Assembly (NCBI RefSeq): GCF_027887165.1
Contig: NC_077232.1
Span: 15,814,755-15,878,754, forward strand
Direction: 5' to 3'
Length of the DNA: 64,000 nucleotides
Source: Monodelphis domestica
Taxonomy: Eukaryota; Chordata; Mammalia; Didelphimorphia; Didelphidae
The notes beneath the pieces were generated by a model. That model made no database searches, was not told where the DNA came from, and saw only the letters and a program-made list of their open reading frames with translations. Below are positions 12,520 to 24,957 of the stretch, in pieces (the first letter of the stretch is position 1; each line of letters opens with the position of its first letter). Position numbers and translations under genes: made by a program.

Positions 12520-13155
12520 AAGATTTTTCCTCCCCCCCCCTCAATACCTCCAATTTTTTCAACCTCTCCCTCCTGTCTCCCTTCTCCTCCCCGCTTCTTA
12601 GTCATCTTCTAAGTAACTCAAGGTGAACTATGAGGTTTAGAGAAGATACTCTTTCTTTCTCTAGTAAGGAGGTTTATTGGGGAAGATAGGACAAGGATAG
12701 AGGATGAGGTAAGAGGGATGGGGTTTTCCCTAGTCTATACAAGGAGTCTTGGCTTTGAGGATATTGGGAAAATGGCAGTTCAGTCACAGTTGTGACACAA
12801 AGTCTGTCAGGGAGTCACTGGCAGAGACAGTCAGAGAATTTGGAGGACAAATATTTTTTCTTCTTTCTTCTTTTAACCAGCCAGGTAAATATCAGTCAGG
12901 CAGCAAAAGCTTCAGGGTCTTCACCATCAGCCACAAACAACTAAAAGTTAGTTGAAAAACCAGAAACCCTAGCTTCTTCTCCACCATTCTGTCAGAAGCC
13001 ACAAAGGTCTCTCTCTGCCTAGGTCAGAAGTAAATCTCTCAGTTCCACTGCTGGCTTGGCTCCAACTGTCTTTTCCTGGGAATATTACAAATGGAATGTT
13101 CCTTTTGATTGACAGATGATGTCCTTTGCATGCATTGCAAATTCTTTCTTTTACA
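12520..13155 (-). repeat. Possible LTR/leader of the gag remnant
   Basis: Lies on the 5' side of the minus-strand gag. The reverse strand begins TGTAAAAGAAAG at 13155, a plausible LTR start. Composition (CT-rich, TTCCACTGCTGGCTTGG) resembles other LTRs here. Boundaries are guessed. Confidence 0.35.
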
Positions 13156-13159
13156 ATAC

Positions 13160-13880
13160 TAAATAATTCTTTCATCTCTTTCTAATTTAAATGCAAAATA
13201 CTTATCAGGGAATAAGGAATTGTTATTGTTCCTGTCCTTTGATCATAATTTTAAATATATCGTATTATACATTAATACTGTATTTCTAATTTATCTTATA
13301 TTTTTGAAACTTAAGAAATTTTTGTTTCAGAATTACAGTTAAAATATGTTTTAAACCGGATGTTATTGGATTATGAATTGATCTTTCTAACAATAAGATA
13401 ATACCAATAGATATCTGAACACTATTGAATGTTTAATGGAATATTTTAAAAAGAAAATAATAAGTTCACTATAATCAACACAGTTTTACTTTGACAATCA
13501 TTTTACTATAATTTACAAGAAGTTTTTAAATATATTGGATATATTACATATATAATATCACTACATTAATATAAATCTACTATAATGTATTCTCTGCATT
13601 CTGAAACCTCAAAATAAAGTTAGTTTTAATTAATAAGTAAAGAATGAATGGAATATAATGGTGTGGAAAAATATCCAAATATAATTTTCAAGGTCTAAGC
13701 TGTGGTGAATGGAATTTTACTAATTGAGGTAAATATTCTTAGGACTACAATATAACACTGAAATATTTCCATATTACTATGGTAAGATTAAAATTTCTGA
13801 GGTTCAGCCACAAAAAATAAAATTAAATAAAAAGAAAGAAATCGAATGCCTATAATTTGGCATAACTCATTCTCTTTAGG
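13160..13880. other. V2R intron 5, no recognisable feature
   Basis: Strongly AT-rich; nothing recognisable on either strand. Confidence 0.5.
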
Positions 13881-13887
13881 CACCCAC

Positions 13888-14011
13888 CTGTTTTATTGGA
13901 AATCTTCCCATCAGGGCACAAGGTACAGTCAAAGCAGCAGATGGGCTGGCCTTCACGTAATTGCTTCCTGAAGCCGGGGCCACAGGCCACACTGCAGGTA
14001 GAAGTTGGAAT
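13888..14011 (-). CDS. V2R exon 5 (nine-cysteine domain)
   Basis: Residues 521-561 plus one base; the 124 bp length is the invariant size of this exon in V2Rs. It reads IPTSTCSVACGPGFRK, then GQPICCFDCTLCPDGKISN, carrying the closely spaced cysteines of the cysteine-rich linker that passes ligand-induced movement to the transmembrane domain. The donor is GTGGGTG (13881-13887), the acceptor ACTCAG. Confidence 0.9.
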
Positions 14012-14769
14012 CTGAGTTTCAGTAAAAGGAAGAGAAAAAAAATCAGTGCAAGAATGATTGCTAAAAGGGAGATTCACTGAGGAAATGAAGATTTAAGACT
14101 TCTCCTGTGGCAGACATTTAGAATAACTTTTTTGAAGTCTGGAAGTGCAAGGATGATAAATTTCTGAATGGAGATTTTCTCTCAACTCTCCCTCTTCTCC
14201 TCAATATCATCTTTTCCTAAAGACATGAATATGGACAGAATCTGCACAAGACCCACTATAACTGCTCAAATTTTTAAAAATACAAATGTGTTGATAGCAT
14301 ATTTTCCACCAAATATATGACAGCACATCTCTACAATGAACTTCATTTTGTACAAGAGATGTTGAAGTAATGTATTGCTCACAGGAGAGGAAATATTTCT
14401 TTATATTTTTGTTCACTAAAAAAGTCCTGTTCTTGGTATTTGAGTAAATTATCCTGAATTTTTCAGGGAGTCACAACTTTAGAGAGTTTATAATAAATTT
14501 TTAATTTAAAAATTTAAAAATTATAATTAATCAATATTTCCACTTGATTGAATCTGTTTGATTAATAAGAATCAGGTGATTTGAGTGGTTGATCTTGTTT
14601 CTTAGTCTGGCATCTGGAGGTATGAATCAGCATTCTGATTCATAGAAGGTAAGATTTATGACTTCCCATAGAAAAACAGAATTGAATCTATATGTCAGTT
14701 CTATCTCAGAAGAGGAAATACCCACAATATTTGACTTGCTGTTCAGTCATTTTGCATTTATGTAATTTC

Positions 14770-14960
14770 TCACAAACCTCCTTGGGATTTTCTTGGCAAA
14801 GATCCTGGAGTTATTTACCATTTCCTTCTCCAATAGATTTTACAAACATAAAAAAATTAAAGGAAAAAGGATTAAGTGGCTTGCCCAGACTGATGGAGCT
14901 CGTAAGCATTTGAAGCGACATTTGAACTGAAGAAAAGGAGTTTCCCTGACTCCTGACTCC
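14770..14960 (-). repeat. MIR-type SINE, antisense
   Basis: Reads, in antisense, ACCATTTCCTTCTCCAATAGATTTTACAAACAT, AGTGGCTTGCCCAGACT and CATTTGAACT, the MIR core. In V2R intron 4. Confidence 0.65.
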
Positions 14961-15040
14961 TGACACTTCCCATTATGCAAACACAGTTTAATTAAAAATC
15001 TCTAAAAGAACTCATGGAAAATCTTAGGGACACAAACTCT

Positions 15041-15244
15041 TTTTTTTTTAAACCCTTACCTTCTGTCTTGGAGCCAATACTGTGTATTGGTTCCAAGGCA
15101 GAAGAGTGGTAAGGGCTAGGCAATGGGGGTCAAGTGACTTGCCCAGGGTCACACACCTGGGAAGTGTCTGAGGCCAGATTTGAACCTAGGACCTCCTGTC
15201 TCTAGGTCTGACTCTCAATCCACTTAGCTACCCAGCTGCCCTCT
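15041..15244 (-). repeat. SINE1 (tRNA-derived), full length
   Basis: Antisense copy with a poly-T start, CTTGGAGCCAATACTGTG, GTGACTTGCCCAGGGTCACA and a CTACCCAGCTGCC end. Flanked by a 14-bp target-site duplication GGGACACAAACTCT (15027-15040) and GGGACATAAACTCT (15245-15258), one mismatch. In V2R intron 4, about 380 bp from exon 4. Confidence 0.92.
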
Positions 15245-15621
15245 GGGACATAAACTCTTGATCAAATGTTTATATCAGTTATACTTTGGTGCTATAAGTC
15301 TCTTTTGAAGGTAAACTTTTTCTACTCTCCCTCCTGTTGTTATTCAAAATTGTCCACTTGATCTGAAGTATTTCAAGAATTTCATCATATAATGAATTCA
15401 CATCTTTACAAAACTTAATCAGAAAAAAAGAGTAGTGAGAAAATGAAATCAGAGGAATCAAGGTTCTGTTTTACTGAGAGAAAAACAGAAAAGTTGATTC
15501 TTCAATCCTGTCCTAGTCATTCCCAATGTCTTCAGGGAAGTTCCAAGGTCTAATGAAAAGACAACAGTGTCCAGGCTTCTAACAGCCTCATTTATCTAGC
15601 TCTCACATTCACCTGACTTAC

Positions 15622-15840
15622 CTGAGGGAAATCTTCTGGCCAATCTATGTCCTCTTCATTAATGCTTAACACTTTTTCATGAGGAATCACTTCTCCAACT
15701 TTCACCTCTGTCCAAATCTTACCAGGTAAAGATCTAAAATTCAGGATATCGTATGTCTCAGCAGTCATGGAGGGTCCATCCCCACATAGTTCATTTTTGA
15801 TTCCATTGACAGGATTAACACACTTCAGGAAGTGGAGGAG
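15622..15840 (-). CDS. V2R exon 4 (ligand-binding domain, membrane-proximal)
   Basis: Residues 448-520, exactly 73 codons, phase 0 to 0. It opens LLHFLKCVNPVNGIK, then YDILNFRSLPGKIW, VKVGEVIP and a closing WPEDFPQ, matching the family pattern of LH-FLK, YDI-N, VKVG and W-x-Q. The acceptor is CCTTCAG at 15841-15847 and the donor GTAAG at 15617-15621. The exon is easy to miss because no ATG-started reading frame marks it. Confidence 0.88.
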
Positions 15841-15849
15841 CTGAAGGCA

Positions 15850-17000
15850 AGGGCAGAAGTTTGTTACTACTTAGGGAAAGAAGGGTTCATTCAGTGGTCT
15901 AAGTCTTGATAATCAACACAAAATGAGCTATGTGTTTGAAGATTACAAAAGCTGCCATTCTCTGTAGAATTGTTACTGAGTTTTACCAAGTACTCTGTAC
16001 TCTATTTCTCTTTTTTTCCCTAGCAAGTCATAGGTTACAGAAGAGTAATATTCTAGCTATATTCTAGATAATGAACAGACCCCAAAAGTAATTTTAGCTT
16101 CCCTCCACCAAATCATGAATTTCTTTCAAATATCTCTGATATCTGCTATTCCAAGTTCTTTTGTAAAATCTGTATCTCACAGACAACATATGGTTTTTAA
16201 CAAGCTGAAGTCTTTTTAATTTGAAAAAAGTCTATTCAAGATCATTAGAATATTTGATAAGATAAATTTAGGACTAAGGGACCATTTTTTATTCATACTT
16301 CTCAAATTCAAGGTAAAGAAGAGAAGGAGAATACGAATAATTGAAAGAGTAAACAATTCTAAAAGTCCATTGAAACAAAATAAGGAAAAATAATTCCAGT
16401 AAAAGAGAAAAGGTAAGAGGTCATTGAATTATGATTGATAGTAAGAAAATGAAATAATAACACAAATTGAGGAAAATTTGAGAGAGAACAATTTTTAATA
16501 TACCAAGATAATTATTTTGTTGGAAGTGAGAGGACAAATAGAGAAATTAATTTATATAAAAAAGAATCCCAAGAAAGAACTTTTGCAAACTAAAGGAAAA
16601 TAAAAGTTGAACCTCAGAGAAGTAATATGGAAGAGAATAAAAGAAAGTAAAAGATTAGGCAAATGAATAGAAAATAGAATTTTAAGAAGAAAATAGGACC
16701 AAAAAAAAGAATTTGAAGGAAAAACAAGAAAATACAATGGAGAGAAATAGGCAGTGGTGTAATCATGAATATGAGTGTAAATGACATGGATTCACCCATA
16801 AATAGAATCAGAGCAGAATGCATAAGAAATCAAGATTGAGCAATATATTGTGTACAATAATAATATGGGAAACAAAAGGATCTTGGAATTAAGTAAGGGC
16901 TGGAGCAGAATGTCTAGTATTTTGCTGAGGTCAAAAATCAAAAGGTTCCAATCAAGATCTCTGATAAAACAAAAGCCAAAATAGAGAAATATCAATGGGG
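15850..17000. other. V2R intron 3, purine-rich old repeat, unassigned
   Basis: Long A/G-rich stretches on the plus strand without coding similarity; possibly an old L1 5' part ahead of the L1 end at 17010. No gene. Confidence 0.35.
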
Positions 17001-17009
17001 TTGGTTTCA

Positions 17010-17430
17010 TAAAAACATGACAAAGCTTTTATGAACTGATGGAAAGTGAAGGAAGGAACCAGGACATTGTGCACAGTAATAATACTGTAGTTGTGATGAA
17101 TAATTGTGAAAGATTTGACTTCTCTGATCAATAATATGAACCAAGACAATTCCAAAGAATTCATCATGAAAACATATTAGACACTACTAGAGAGATTAAT
17201 GAACTCCTAGTGTAAAATAAAGTTTAATTTCTCACTTTTTTTCCTTTTTCTTCTTTTTTCTTCAGTCACAAGACTAATAGAGACATGTTTTGTATAATTT
17301 CACATGTATTTTTTAATCACATTTCTTGCCATCTCAATGAATGGAAAAAGTGGTGGAAGGTAGAGAGAATTCAGAAGTCAAAATTTATAAAGAAAAGAAT
17401 GTTGTGATCAAATAAATAATATTATTAAAG
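17010..17430 (+). repeat. Old LINE-1 3' end
   Basis: ATGAACTGATGGAAAGTGAAGGAAGGAACCAGGA and ACATTGTGCACAGTAATAATA match the conserved L1 3' terminal segment seen also at 39190 and 63170. The 3'UTR is divergent. Confidence 0.6.
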
Positions 17431-17663
17431 TATTAAAATGTTATGGAAAAAAACAGGAGATATCTGCTAATAACATACTTGAAACCAAAAAAACTTTCTC
17501 TTTAAAACCTCTTCCCTTGACATGCTCCTAAATTTAATCTGCAGTTTTAACATTTTATCCATCACTTTTTTAAATGTCAACAAGTCAAGAGCTCAAATAA
17601 TAGCTAAATTATAATCTATTCTAGAAATTTTTAAAGTATTCCAGAACAAGTGTGCTTGCCTAG

Positions 17664-17901
17664 AGTTAGTAGGGGTAGTAGTAGTCATAGGAATAGGAGT
17701 AGTATCAATAATAGTAGCTGTAATATTAGTAGTAGTATTAATAATCATAGTCTTAATCCTAGTAGAACTAGTAGTCATAGTAGTAGTAATAGTTGTAGTA
17801 GTCTTAGTAGTCATAGTCATAGTAGAAGTAGTAGTAGTATTAATAATAGTAGCAGTAATAAAATGGAAGTATTAATAATCTTAGTTGTAGTCCTAGTCAT
17901 A

Positions 17902-17932
<31 letters not shown>
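17664..17932. repeat. Degenerate (AGT)n/(AGTCAT) simple repeat
   Basis: About 270 bp of AGT/AAT/CAT trinucleotides with recurring AGTAGTCATAGTAGTAG. It gives spurious Ser/Asn-rich and Thr-rich reading frames on both strands. Confidence 0.9.
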
Positions 17933-18169
17933 GGTGGTATTTCTATTATGCTATTATATAATTACACATTTTACAATATATTTTACATTATTTTTAATAT
18001 TTAACAATCACATTTTATATTTAGTAATCATTATACACATATTGATTAAAATAATTACCATATTTATTAAAACTAGCTTTTGCATAGTACCTACTAAATG
18101 GAAGACATCATGTTCTACCATAAATTGGAAATAATTTTATTATCATGACCACCAAAAAAGGAAGATGCT

Positions 18170-18300
18170 ATTTTATCCCTATGTTATAATTGAGAACTAT
18201 GAGAAAAAAGAGATTAAATGACTTGTCCAGAATGACAGTTATTACATATTTGAGGTTTGGTTTTAGATGAGGTCCTTCTAACTTAGTCAATTGTCATGGC
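18170..18300 (-). repeat. MIR-type SINE fragment
   Basis: AGATTAAATGACTTGTCCAGAATGACA is a decayed antisense MIR core. Confidence 0.5.
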
Positions 18301-18986
18301 TGTCTGGTCATTTAATAGATGGGAGGCAGTGAAGTCAGTACCCAAAGGACAGGAGCTTCTGTCTCTCATTTTTTGACCACGGACACACAGCACCAAATGA
18401 CCTTAGAAACTGAAGTCTGTGAATCCAAACTTTTAGTTGGGTCACCTTCATCCCTGCCCTGGTCTGACTATCCTTTACCAGTACATTTACTAAGTCTCAT
18501 GGTGCTTATTGAGAGATTAAAGGATTTCATAATCTGACTCACATCTAGACCAAACTACTTCCTCTCTACTGTTTTATTTTTCTGCATTCTATTGTAAAAA
18601 CATTTATTCGTGGAAAACACAATTTGGGAAACAAATTAAGCAGTCATTTTTTCTATTGGAAATTCTCATTTACCCATGCACTCAGAGCTGGGTTCTTATC
18701 TGTTCTTCACTTTTATTCTTTCATACATTTTAGTATCAACAAAATATTTTAATATTACATCTTTGAGCAATCTCATTTTTTCCCCAATAGAAACTGGCTA
18801 TTTGCTGCTCTTGGCACTATCCATATAGTACCACATGTCTGTTCTTTTTTGAGGGGGGAGGGATCATCTATTACCTGGTTAAACTTCTTTCTCCTGATCT
18901 TGTAACAAATATGTCTCAGTTGGTAAGTTTCTCTGCTTCATCATTAGTCTATGTAAGTAAGTCATGTTTTTCTTCCTCAAAATTCT

Positions 18987-19077
18987 TGTTAAGAGAGTTT
19001 TCATTAATTTTAATCCTTTTTTTATATTTAAGAGAAAAAAAGGAGACCCCTTGCTATTCAGGTGGGCAGTTAGAGAC
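18987..19077 (+). repeat. ERV A, 5' LTR, first part
   Basis: Begins TGTTAAGAGAG and matches the start of the LTR at 24363 up to GGCAGTTAGAGAC, where ERV B interrupts it. The rest of this LTR resumes at 22703. Confidence 0.75.
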
Positions 19078-19391
19078 TGTATAAATGGATATTTTGAACC
19101 ATTGACTTAATTACCCAGAAGTCCTTAGTATTTCCCAAAATTCCCTATTCCCTCCTGCAACTCCACATTGGAGGGATCACTTTATTACTATTTAACTGGC
19201 AGTAACTCCTCCCACATCCTCTTTTTTGGGCAACAATTAGCAGTGATGGTGGTGAGTGGAGATAGCTGAAAATGGATAACCAGCCATGGGCACATGTTTT
19301 TTATTTTGTATCTTCTTTATTCCTTGATTTCTAAAGTTACTTTATAAAATATATTATTTTTGTTATTAGAGATATAATTTCAGATTTTACA
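19078..19391 (+). repeat. ERV B 5' LTR
   Basis: Starts TGTATAAATGG and ends GATTTTACA. Shares GGCAGTAACTCCTCCCA, GGGCAACAATTAGCAGTGATGG and CAGCCATGGGCACATG with the 3' LTR. Confidence 0.85.
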
Positions 19392-22384
19392 GTTTTGGTG
19401 ACCAGAAGAGACGAGAAAAACCTCTCAATTTTTTAAAGATAGTCTAAATAATTTTTTAAGCAATATTTCTCCTGCCAAGGCTTTTCAACCACTCCACCCA
19501 CCCACCCATCCTTGAAAAGGTTCTTATCCCAATTCCACTTGCTCCTGCTGCTAAATTCCAGTGGCTTGCTTCTACTCTTGATCCTACTCTTGCTCCTGCT
19601 GCCCACTCCTACCTCCAGCTATCCACTACTGACATTCTTGACCCAGATAGATCATTCAGCCCAGCCCCCAGCCCCTAGCTTCAAGAAATACTCCTCCTGA
19701 TCTCCATCTCTGCTCCTAAAATTGACCTCCAACAGGACCCTGAACCCTACTGCTGTTGCTGATTGCTGCCACCGAGAAAGTAGGAGTCAGGGTAGATGGT
19801 AAAAAGATGGTGTTCTTTCTTTAGGCAACAATTAGTCTCCACATGGAAGGATATTGGGGGGGGGGGGTTTGAGGAGAAGGAAGAGACTCTTCCAAATAGG
19901 AATTTGATTATAAGCATGTTTTATTATTTGAGAGAGCAATGCATTGCCTATTTCAAACAGCTTCCAGCTTTAGAATGTTTTTTCATGAGTGCACTGATCA
20001 TTTTACTTATCTTACCTGAGATTCAGGGTAGAAATTCATCTCCCTGCAACTCTTTACCATTTGTGCCTTCCTTCCCAGTTTGAGATTCTTAAAACCCATG
20101 CTCTCCCTCACTATGGGAAATGCCACAATACTGACAAAAAGAATCTCAGTGGATTAAAAAAAAAGTGAACTTTAAATAGACTAGAGGTTAAAATTTTAAG
20201 ACTTTTTAGACTCCAATGTTTTATGAAAGTCTGTATTTTTTTTATTTTTTTAATTGTTTTGTTTAAGATTTAATTTTGTGGGATCAAGATTATATATTAA
20301 TGTATTCAATACCATTCTGTTACACTATTTCATTTTAATGTACTGGGTTTTAACTACTGTTATATTCTGTTACCTTTCCCCTATAACTATACTGAACAAA
20401 TATTATTGAATAAGCTCATATAAAAAAGTTCTTTTTTCTATTTTGGCTTTGGAAATTGTTACATAAAGGATGGATGGACTTCATCAAAACTGGTTAAATT
20501 GTGTGCAACCTTTGGAAAATTTAATGAGATAAGAATTTAAATGGTAATTCTAAGGGGTCTTCAGAAATATTTTTAGTAACTAGTAGTTTCTGAATGGAAG
20601 ATTTTAAAAAATATACATATGTACATATATATGTATATATATAAATATAAATAATAAAGAATGTTGTATTAAAGGTAGAGAAACAAAGAAATGTTCCTAC
20701 CAGGGGGCTTCTATGAATCAGGAAGCCGAAAAAGGAGCTCCTGCAAAACTCTTCATTTTAATTACTTCCACAAGAACAATCTACATTTCTTGATGATGTT
20801 CTACACTCAAATAAATTTTACTCTGTTTAAAATTATATTTACACAGGTGGAAAGAATTGCTACATCTGTAAAAATTGGGACAAACATCCATTAGTTCATA
20901 AGTTTTTTTTTAATGTCACACAGCAACTTATGCAAAATATGATAGTGGGTTTGTTATTGTAATTAACTGGGCTATTATGAATTTGGGGGACATTGGTACT
21001 TTTTTGAATGTGCATTATGTACTGTGTTACTGTTTTATTCTGAAAATAATTTTGTACTGACACATGGCTGACACAGTGTGTCACTGATGATAAGCTATAT
21101 ATTTTTTCAAACTCTTTTATTATTGTTTTTCTTGCATGCTCAATATATTATTTCAGTTTTTTTCAGTTTTTCTCTCATTTTTGTATTTAAAGCACATGTC
21201 ACCAGTACTGAGATTTTCTTTAAGGTTTTTTGAATTTGCAATAATATTAGTTTAAATATATTTGCTATAATATTAATGCATACCAAAAAGCTTTAGACTA
21301 CAAAAATGATTCCATTGATCATTTAAAAATATTTATTGGACTTTGATTAATGATTCTGCTAGATTCCAGGAGAAGGGAATAAAAAAAGAACCATTGAACA
21401 ATGCCAGAGAAGAATAAAGCAACCTGAATAGTGTCAAAAAGTTCACACGAGTCAAAAAAGAAACCAATCCATGTGGGATTGCTGAACTTCTAAGCCATGT
21501 CAAGAGAACTTGAACTTGTTTGGGGTTTGAGGTTGTGGCTGTTTAACATGTGTTAAATGCAGGACTCTTTGAACCACACCCCTTGTGAAAAAATGCTTTC
21601 TATAACAGTGCCTAACAACTGACCATTCTGGCTCCCTTATCCCTGAGAGTGAAGGTAAAATCAGACCATGAAATGACACTTCCATATCAGTATCTTTTTC
21701 TCTCTTATAGTACAGCAACTTCTTGTAGTCTTGGCTGCAAATGGGCAAGTGAAATATTACCACATTTTGTTCTACAGACTTGTAGGATAGACATTAATTT
21801 AATTGGGCCATGAAACCAGGACCTGTTATAAATTTATTTTTCTTTTACTTAGAATTTTTACACATAAGACTTTGTTAGTCTATATTTCATCCAGAAGTTA
21901 TCTTTTCTCTTTTATTTGAATTTTTTGACATTTTTTAAAATTTCTCTTGCATCCCTAGGTGATCCATATGTTTTTCAATCACCCTCTTCAGGGGAGCAAG
22001 TATAATTATTATTTTAAATTGAAAAATTTAAATTCTTTTTAAGAGTAGTTTTAGGATAAGAAACATGCTACCTTTCCAAATCCAGACAGTGAATTGTTTG
22101 GAGAAGATATCATTAAGATGCTTGCACAGACAACACCATGTACCAGAAGATCCAGAGTGAGCTTTGAGATGTGGTCATTTGAACTGTGTGGGGTTTAAAT
22201 GCATTTGTTTTGTCTGTATACTCATGCTGAAGGGAACTGCCCCCTAACTTGCTTTTTGTCAATGTGACTAGCAATCATTGGTTTTGTTCTCTATTCCTCT
22301 TATCCTCAAATTATTGTAATTTCAAAGTTGGTATGTTTACAAGACCCATCGGAGAGACTAGTCTTCCTCAGCTCTCAGGGGAGG

Positions 22385-22702
22385 AATAAATAATGGAGAT
22401 TTTGAACCTTTGACTTCATTACCCAGAAGTCCTTGGTATTTCCTAAAATTCCCTATAATGTCTCCTGCATCTCCACATTGGTGGGAATCACCTTATTGGT
22501 ATTTAACTGGCAGTAACTACTCCCAAGTCCTCTCTTTTGGGCAACAATCAGCAGTGATGGTGGTGAGTGGGGAAATTGCTAACCAGCCATGGGCACATGG
22601 CTTTTATTTGTATCCTATTTATGCCTTGATGTCTAATGATACTTAATAAACCTCATAACATATCATATTTTTATTATTAGAGCTATAATTTTAGATTTTA
22701 CA
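22385..22702 (+). repeat. ERV B 3' LTR
   Basis: Homologous along its whole length to 19078-19391. Its first bases are mutated (AATAAATAATGG) and it ends GATTTTACA. Confidence 0.85.
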
Positions 22703-22812
22703 AGATCTCCTCCTGTGCTGTTTGTCAGTGACAGTTAGAAGTTATGGTTGAGTGTGGTTAGTTAGTTGCAAACAGTTGAAAAGACCTTTTTGTCTTTTTG
22801 TCTTTTTTGTCC
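22703..22812 (+). repeat. ERV A, 5' LTR, remainder
   Basis: CTCCTGTGCTGTTTGTCAG, then GACAGTTAG and TTTTTGTCT, aligns with 24471-24560 of the complete LTR. Homology then stops, so the rest of the LTR and the leader are deleted. Confidence 0.7.
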
Positions 22813-22824
22813 AAAGAACATATT

Positions 22825-23095
22825 CAAACCAGAGGCCTATGTGCTACTTGTGTGGAAAAACTGGACCTGATGATAAATTGCAGATGCTAGAATCAAATAC
22901 TCAGAAATTTTAGAAATAATGGTGGGAAGTTTAGGAATAAGTATTTTAGACACGATAACAATTCTACAAATAATAATAAAAACAGAAAGAATTTCCAAAT
23001 TTTGGAAATTATGGGAATAATAGAAACAGTAAACAACTGAGACAAATGACTTGTTACAATAAAACCACAAAGGGGCACATCCATGTAATAGCCAA
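22825..23095 (+). pseudogene. ERV A gag nucleocapsid relic
   Basis: Two decayed zinc knuckles in order: MCYLCGKTGPDD near 22840 (last His/Cys lost) and TCYNKTTKGHIHV near 23050 (second and last Cys lost). Stops lie between them. Placed between the two LTRs of ERV A. Confidence 0.45.
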
Positions 23096-23689
23096 ATTAT
23101 AATTGCTCCTCAGTGAGGGGAATCTCAGAGGGGGTGCACATGGTCCTTTATGAAGGTTTGCCAGGGGAGAAAGGACTCTGGAATCAAATAGTGAAACATT
23201 TGATTTTAAAACAGATATAATTTCACCAGTTATCCCAATCCATTCTTCCCTACATAGGTATGAACCACATTGTAATATGGTTCTTTGCTACAAATGAAGT
23301 AAAAAAAACACTAATATACAGAGTTTTATTTTATGGCCTAAGAACTATAGGTGAAATGTAAAGACTCTGATGGGTGATACAGTTGATATAAAAACTTTTA
23401 GCAAATAGAAGTAACTCAACCAGCCTAGGAAGGTCCATTCCAGATACTTGTCATTGAAAATGATTAGCTGCACACATTGAGGACAAGACTACAGATACAA
23501 TTGGACACTGTTTTTAAGGACATTGAAATTCAAGAAGAAGATTACTAGTGGACAATTGGACAATTGGAACATATTTAAAATAACACTGGATTATTACAAG
23601 GACTACTACAAATGGACATTATATTAAGGACATTAAACTTTGCAGGTAAATAAAGGTTTCTTGTACATAAAGGTTTGAAATGGAATGTA

Positions 23690-24020
23690 ATGGGTAAATA
23701 TAATTTATATTGTTATTTTATTATATTATTTGTTATATATTATATTATAGGAGTTAAGATTTCTAAGTAGAAATAATTAGTAATATACTTTTATAGGAGT
23801 ATAGAAAAAGTTATAGATATACTATATATATATTATATATAATATACTATTATAGAAAAAGTTAAAATGAACTAAATGATAAGTAAATGATAAAATGTTA
23901 TGTGTTGAACAAGATCCTCCTAAGGGGTACATATAATATATATATATATAATATATATATATGTATATGCACATATAAAGTATATATTTGATGTTTATTA
24001 ATGTGTATATAAGGTTCTTA
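23690..24020. repeat. AT-rich low-complexity tract within ERV A
   Basis: Repeated TATATA/TTATAT runs, for example 23930-23965. Confidence 0.85.
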
Positions 24021-24362
24021 TATATTTTTAGAGATACATATAATGTATATATGAGGTTCTTGTTTATTTTTTGTGTGCACAGTAATTATAAGGTATATTT
24101 GAATTGATATCTTTAGGTTCTTATTTCTATAAAGTATAATAATAATAGGTTTTATTTATGTAGAGCATAGTATGAATTTTATGATTATAATTTCTGTAAT
24201 TGTAAATATTTGGAATTTTATATTATTTCAGTCTTGTATACTGCAAGAATTGTTTTGCTTTTTTACTTTCTGTACTTCTCCTTAATTATAATATAAAATA
24301 TAGAATAGTTTTATTTGAAAGATCCATTGGGGAGATAGGTCTCATGGATCTCAGGGGAGATA

Positions 24363-24957
24363 TATTAAGAGAGTTTTTATTAATTTCTACCTTTTCATAT
24401 TTAAGAGGAAAAAGAAGCAATAATATTTTTAAGTAAGAGACTCCCCCCCATGCAGGTTGGCAGTTAGAGACCCTCTGCTGTGCTATTTGTCAGTTAATGA
24501 CAGTTAGAAGGGTGTAATAGAATGATTAGTTGCAGAGAATTGGAAAGGGCTTTTTGTCTCTGATCCTGGGGAGAGGGTGTGCTGCTGGCACTCTCTCTGA
24601 TTAGAGGCAGAGAAATGGAATAAGTCCTTATCAGCCTTATTGATTATTGATTATCTTGGAAAGATAGGTAGATAGGGAGTGGGAAATTTATTAGAAAGTA
24701 AGAGTAGAAAAAAAATAGGCCAGAACCTCACTGGCAGAAGCAACTGTTCATGAAGGTAGATAGTTTAAGGTTAGTTAGAGAATTTTAGTTAGGACTGGGA
24801 TCCAGGGTATAGATATAAGCTGTTATAAGATTACTTTCACTTTCCTCTTTTCTATTTCCTATCCATATTTCCTAATAATAAGCAAAGTGTTTTGCATTTA
24901 ATAAACTGTACACTGGTTTTGTTCAAATTCCTACCCACCAAATTTTAGCCCCTCACA
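24363..24957 (+). repeat. ERV A 3' LTR
   Basis: Preceded by the polypurine-like CTCAGGGGAGATA. Starts TATTAAGAGAG (TG mutated to TA), has TTTAATAAACTGTACACTGG (polyadenylation signal near 24899) and ends CCCCTCACA. The flank CTCT after it compares with TTCT before 18987, a weak 4-bp duplication. Confidence 0.7.

Larger units (their letters stand above)
19078..22702 (+). mobile_element. ERV B: LTR-flanked, non-coding, nested in ERV A
   Basis: Two related LTRs (19078-19391 and 22385-22702) enclose about 3 kb. The 5' LTR is followed at once by GTTTTGGTGACCAG, a primer-binding-site-like sequence. The 3' LTR is preceded by AGGGGAGGAA, a polypurine tract. Target-site duplication AGAC (19074-19077) against AGAT (22703-22706) shows insertion into ERV A's LTR. 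A 4-bp duplication is usual for gammaretrovirus-like elements. The internal part contains no recognisable gag, pol or env; it is either a non-autonomous element or very decayed. It lies in V2R intron 3, antisense to the gene. Confidence 0.8.

Noticed and set aside
17593-17961. Ser/Asn-rich and Thr-rich reading frames
   Set aside because: Translation of the degenerate AGT simple repeat.
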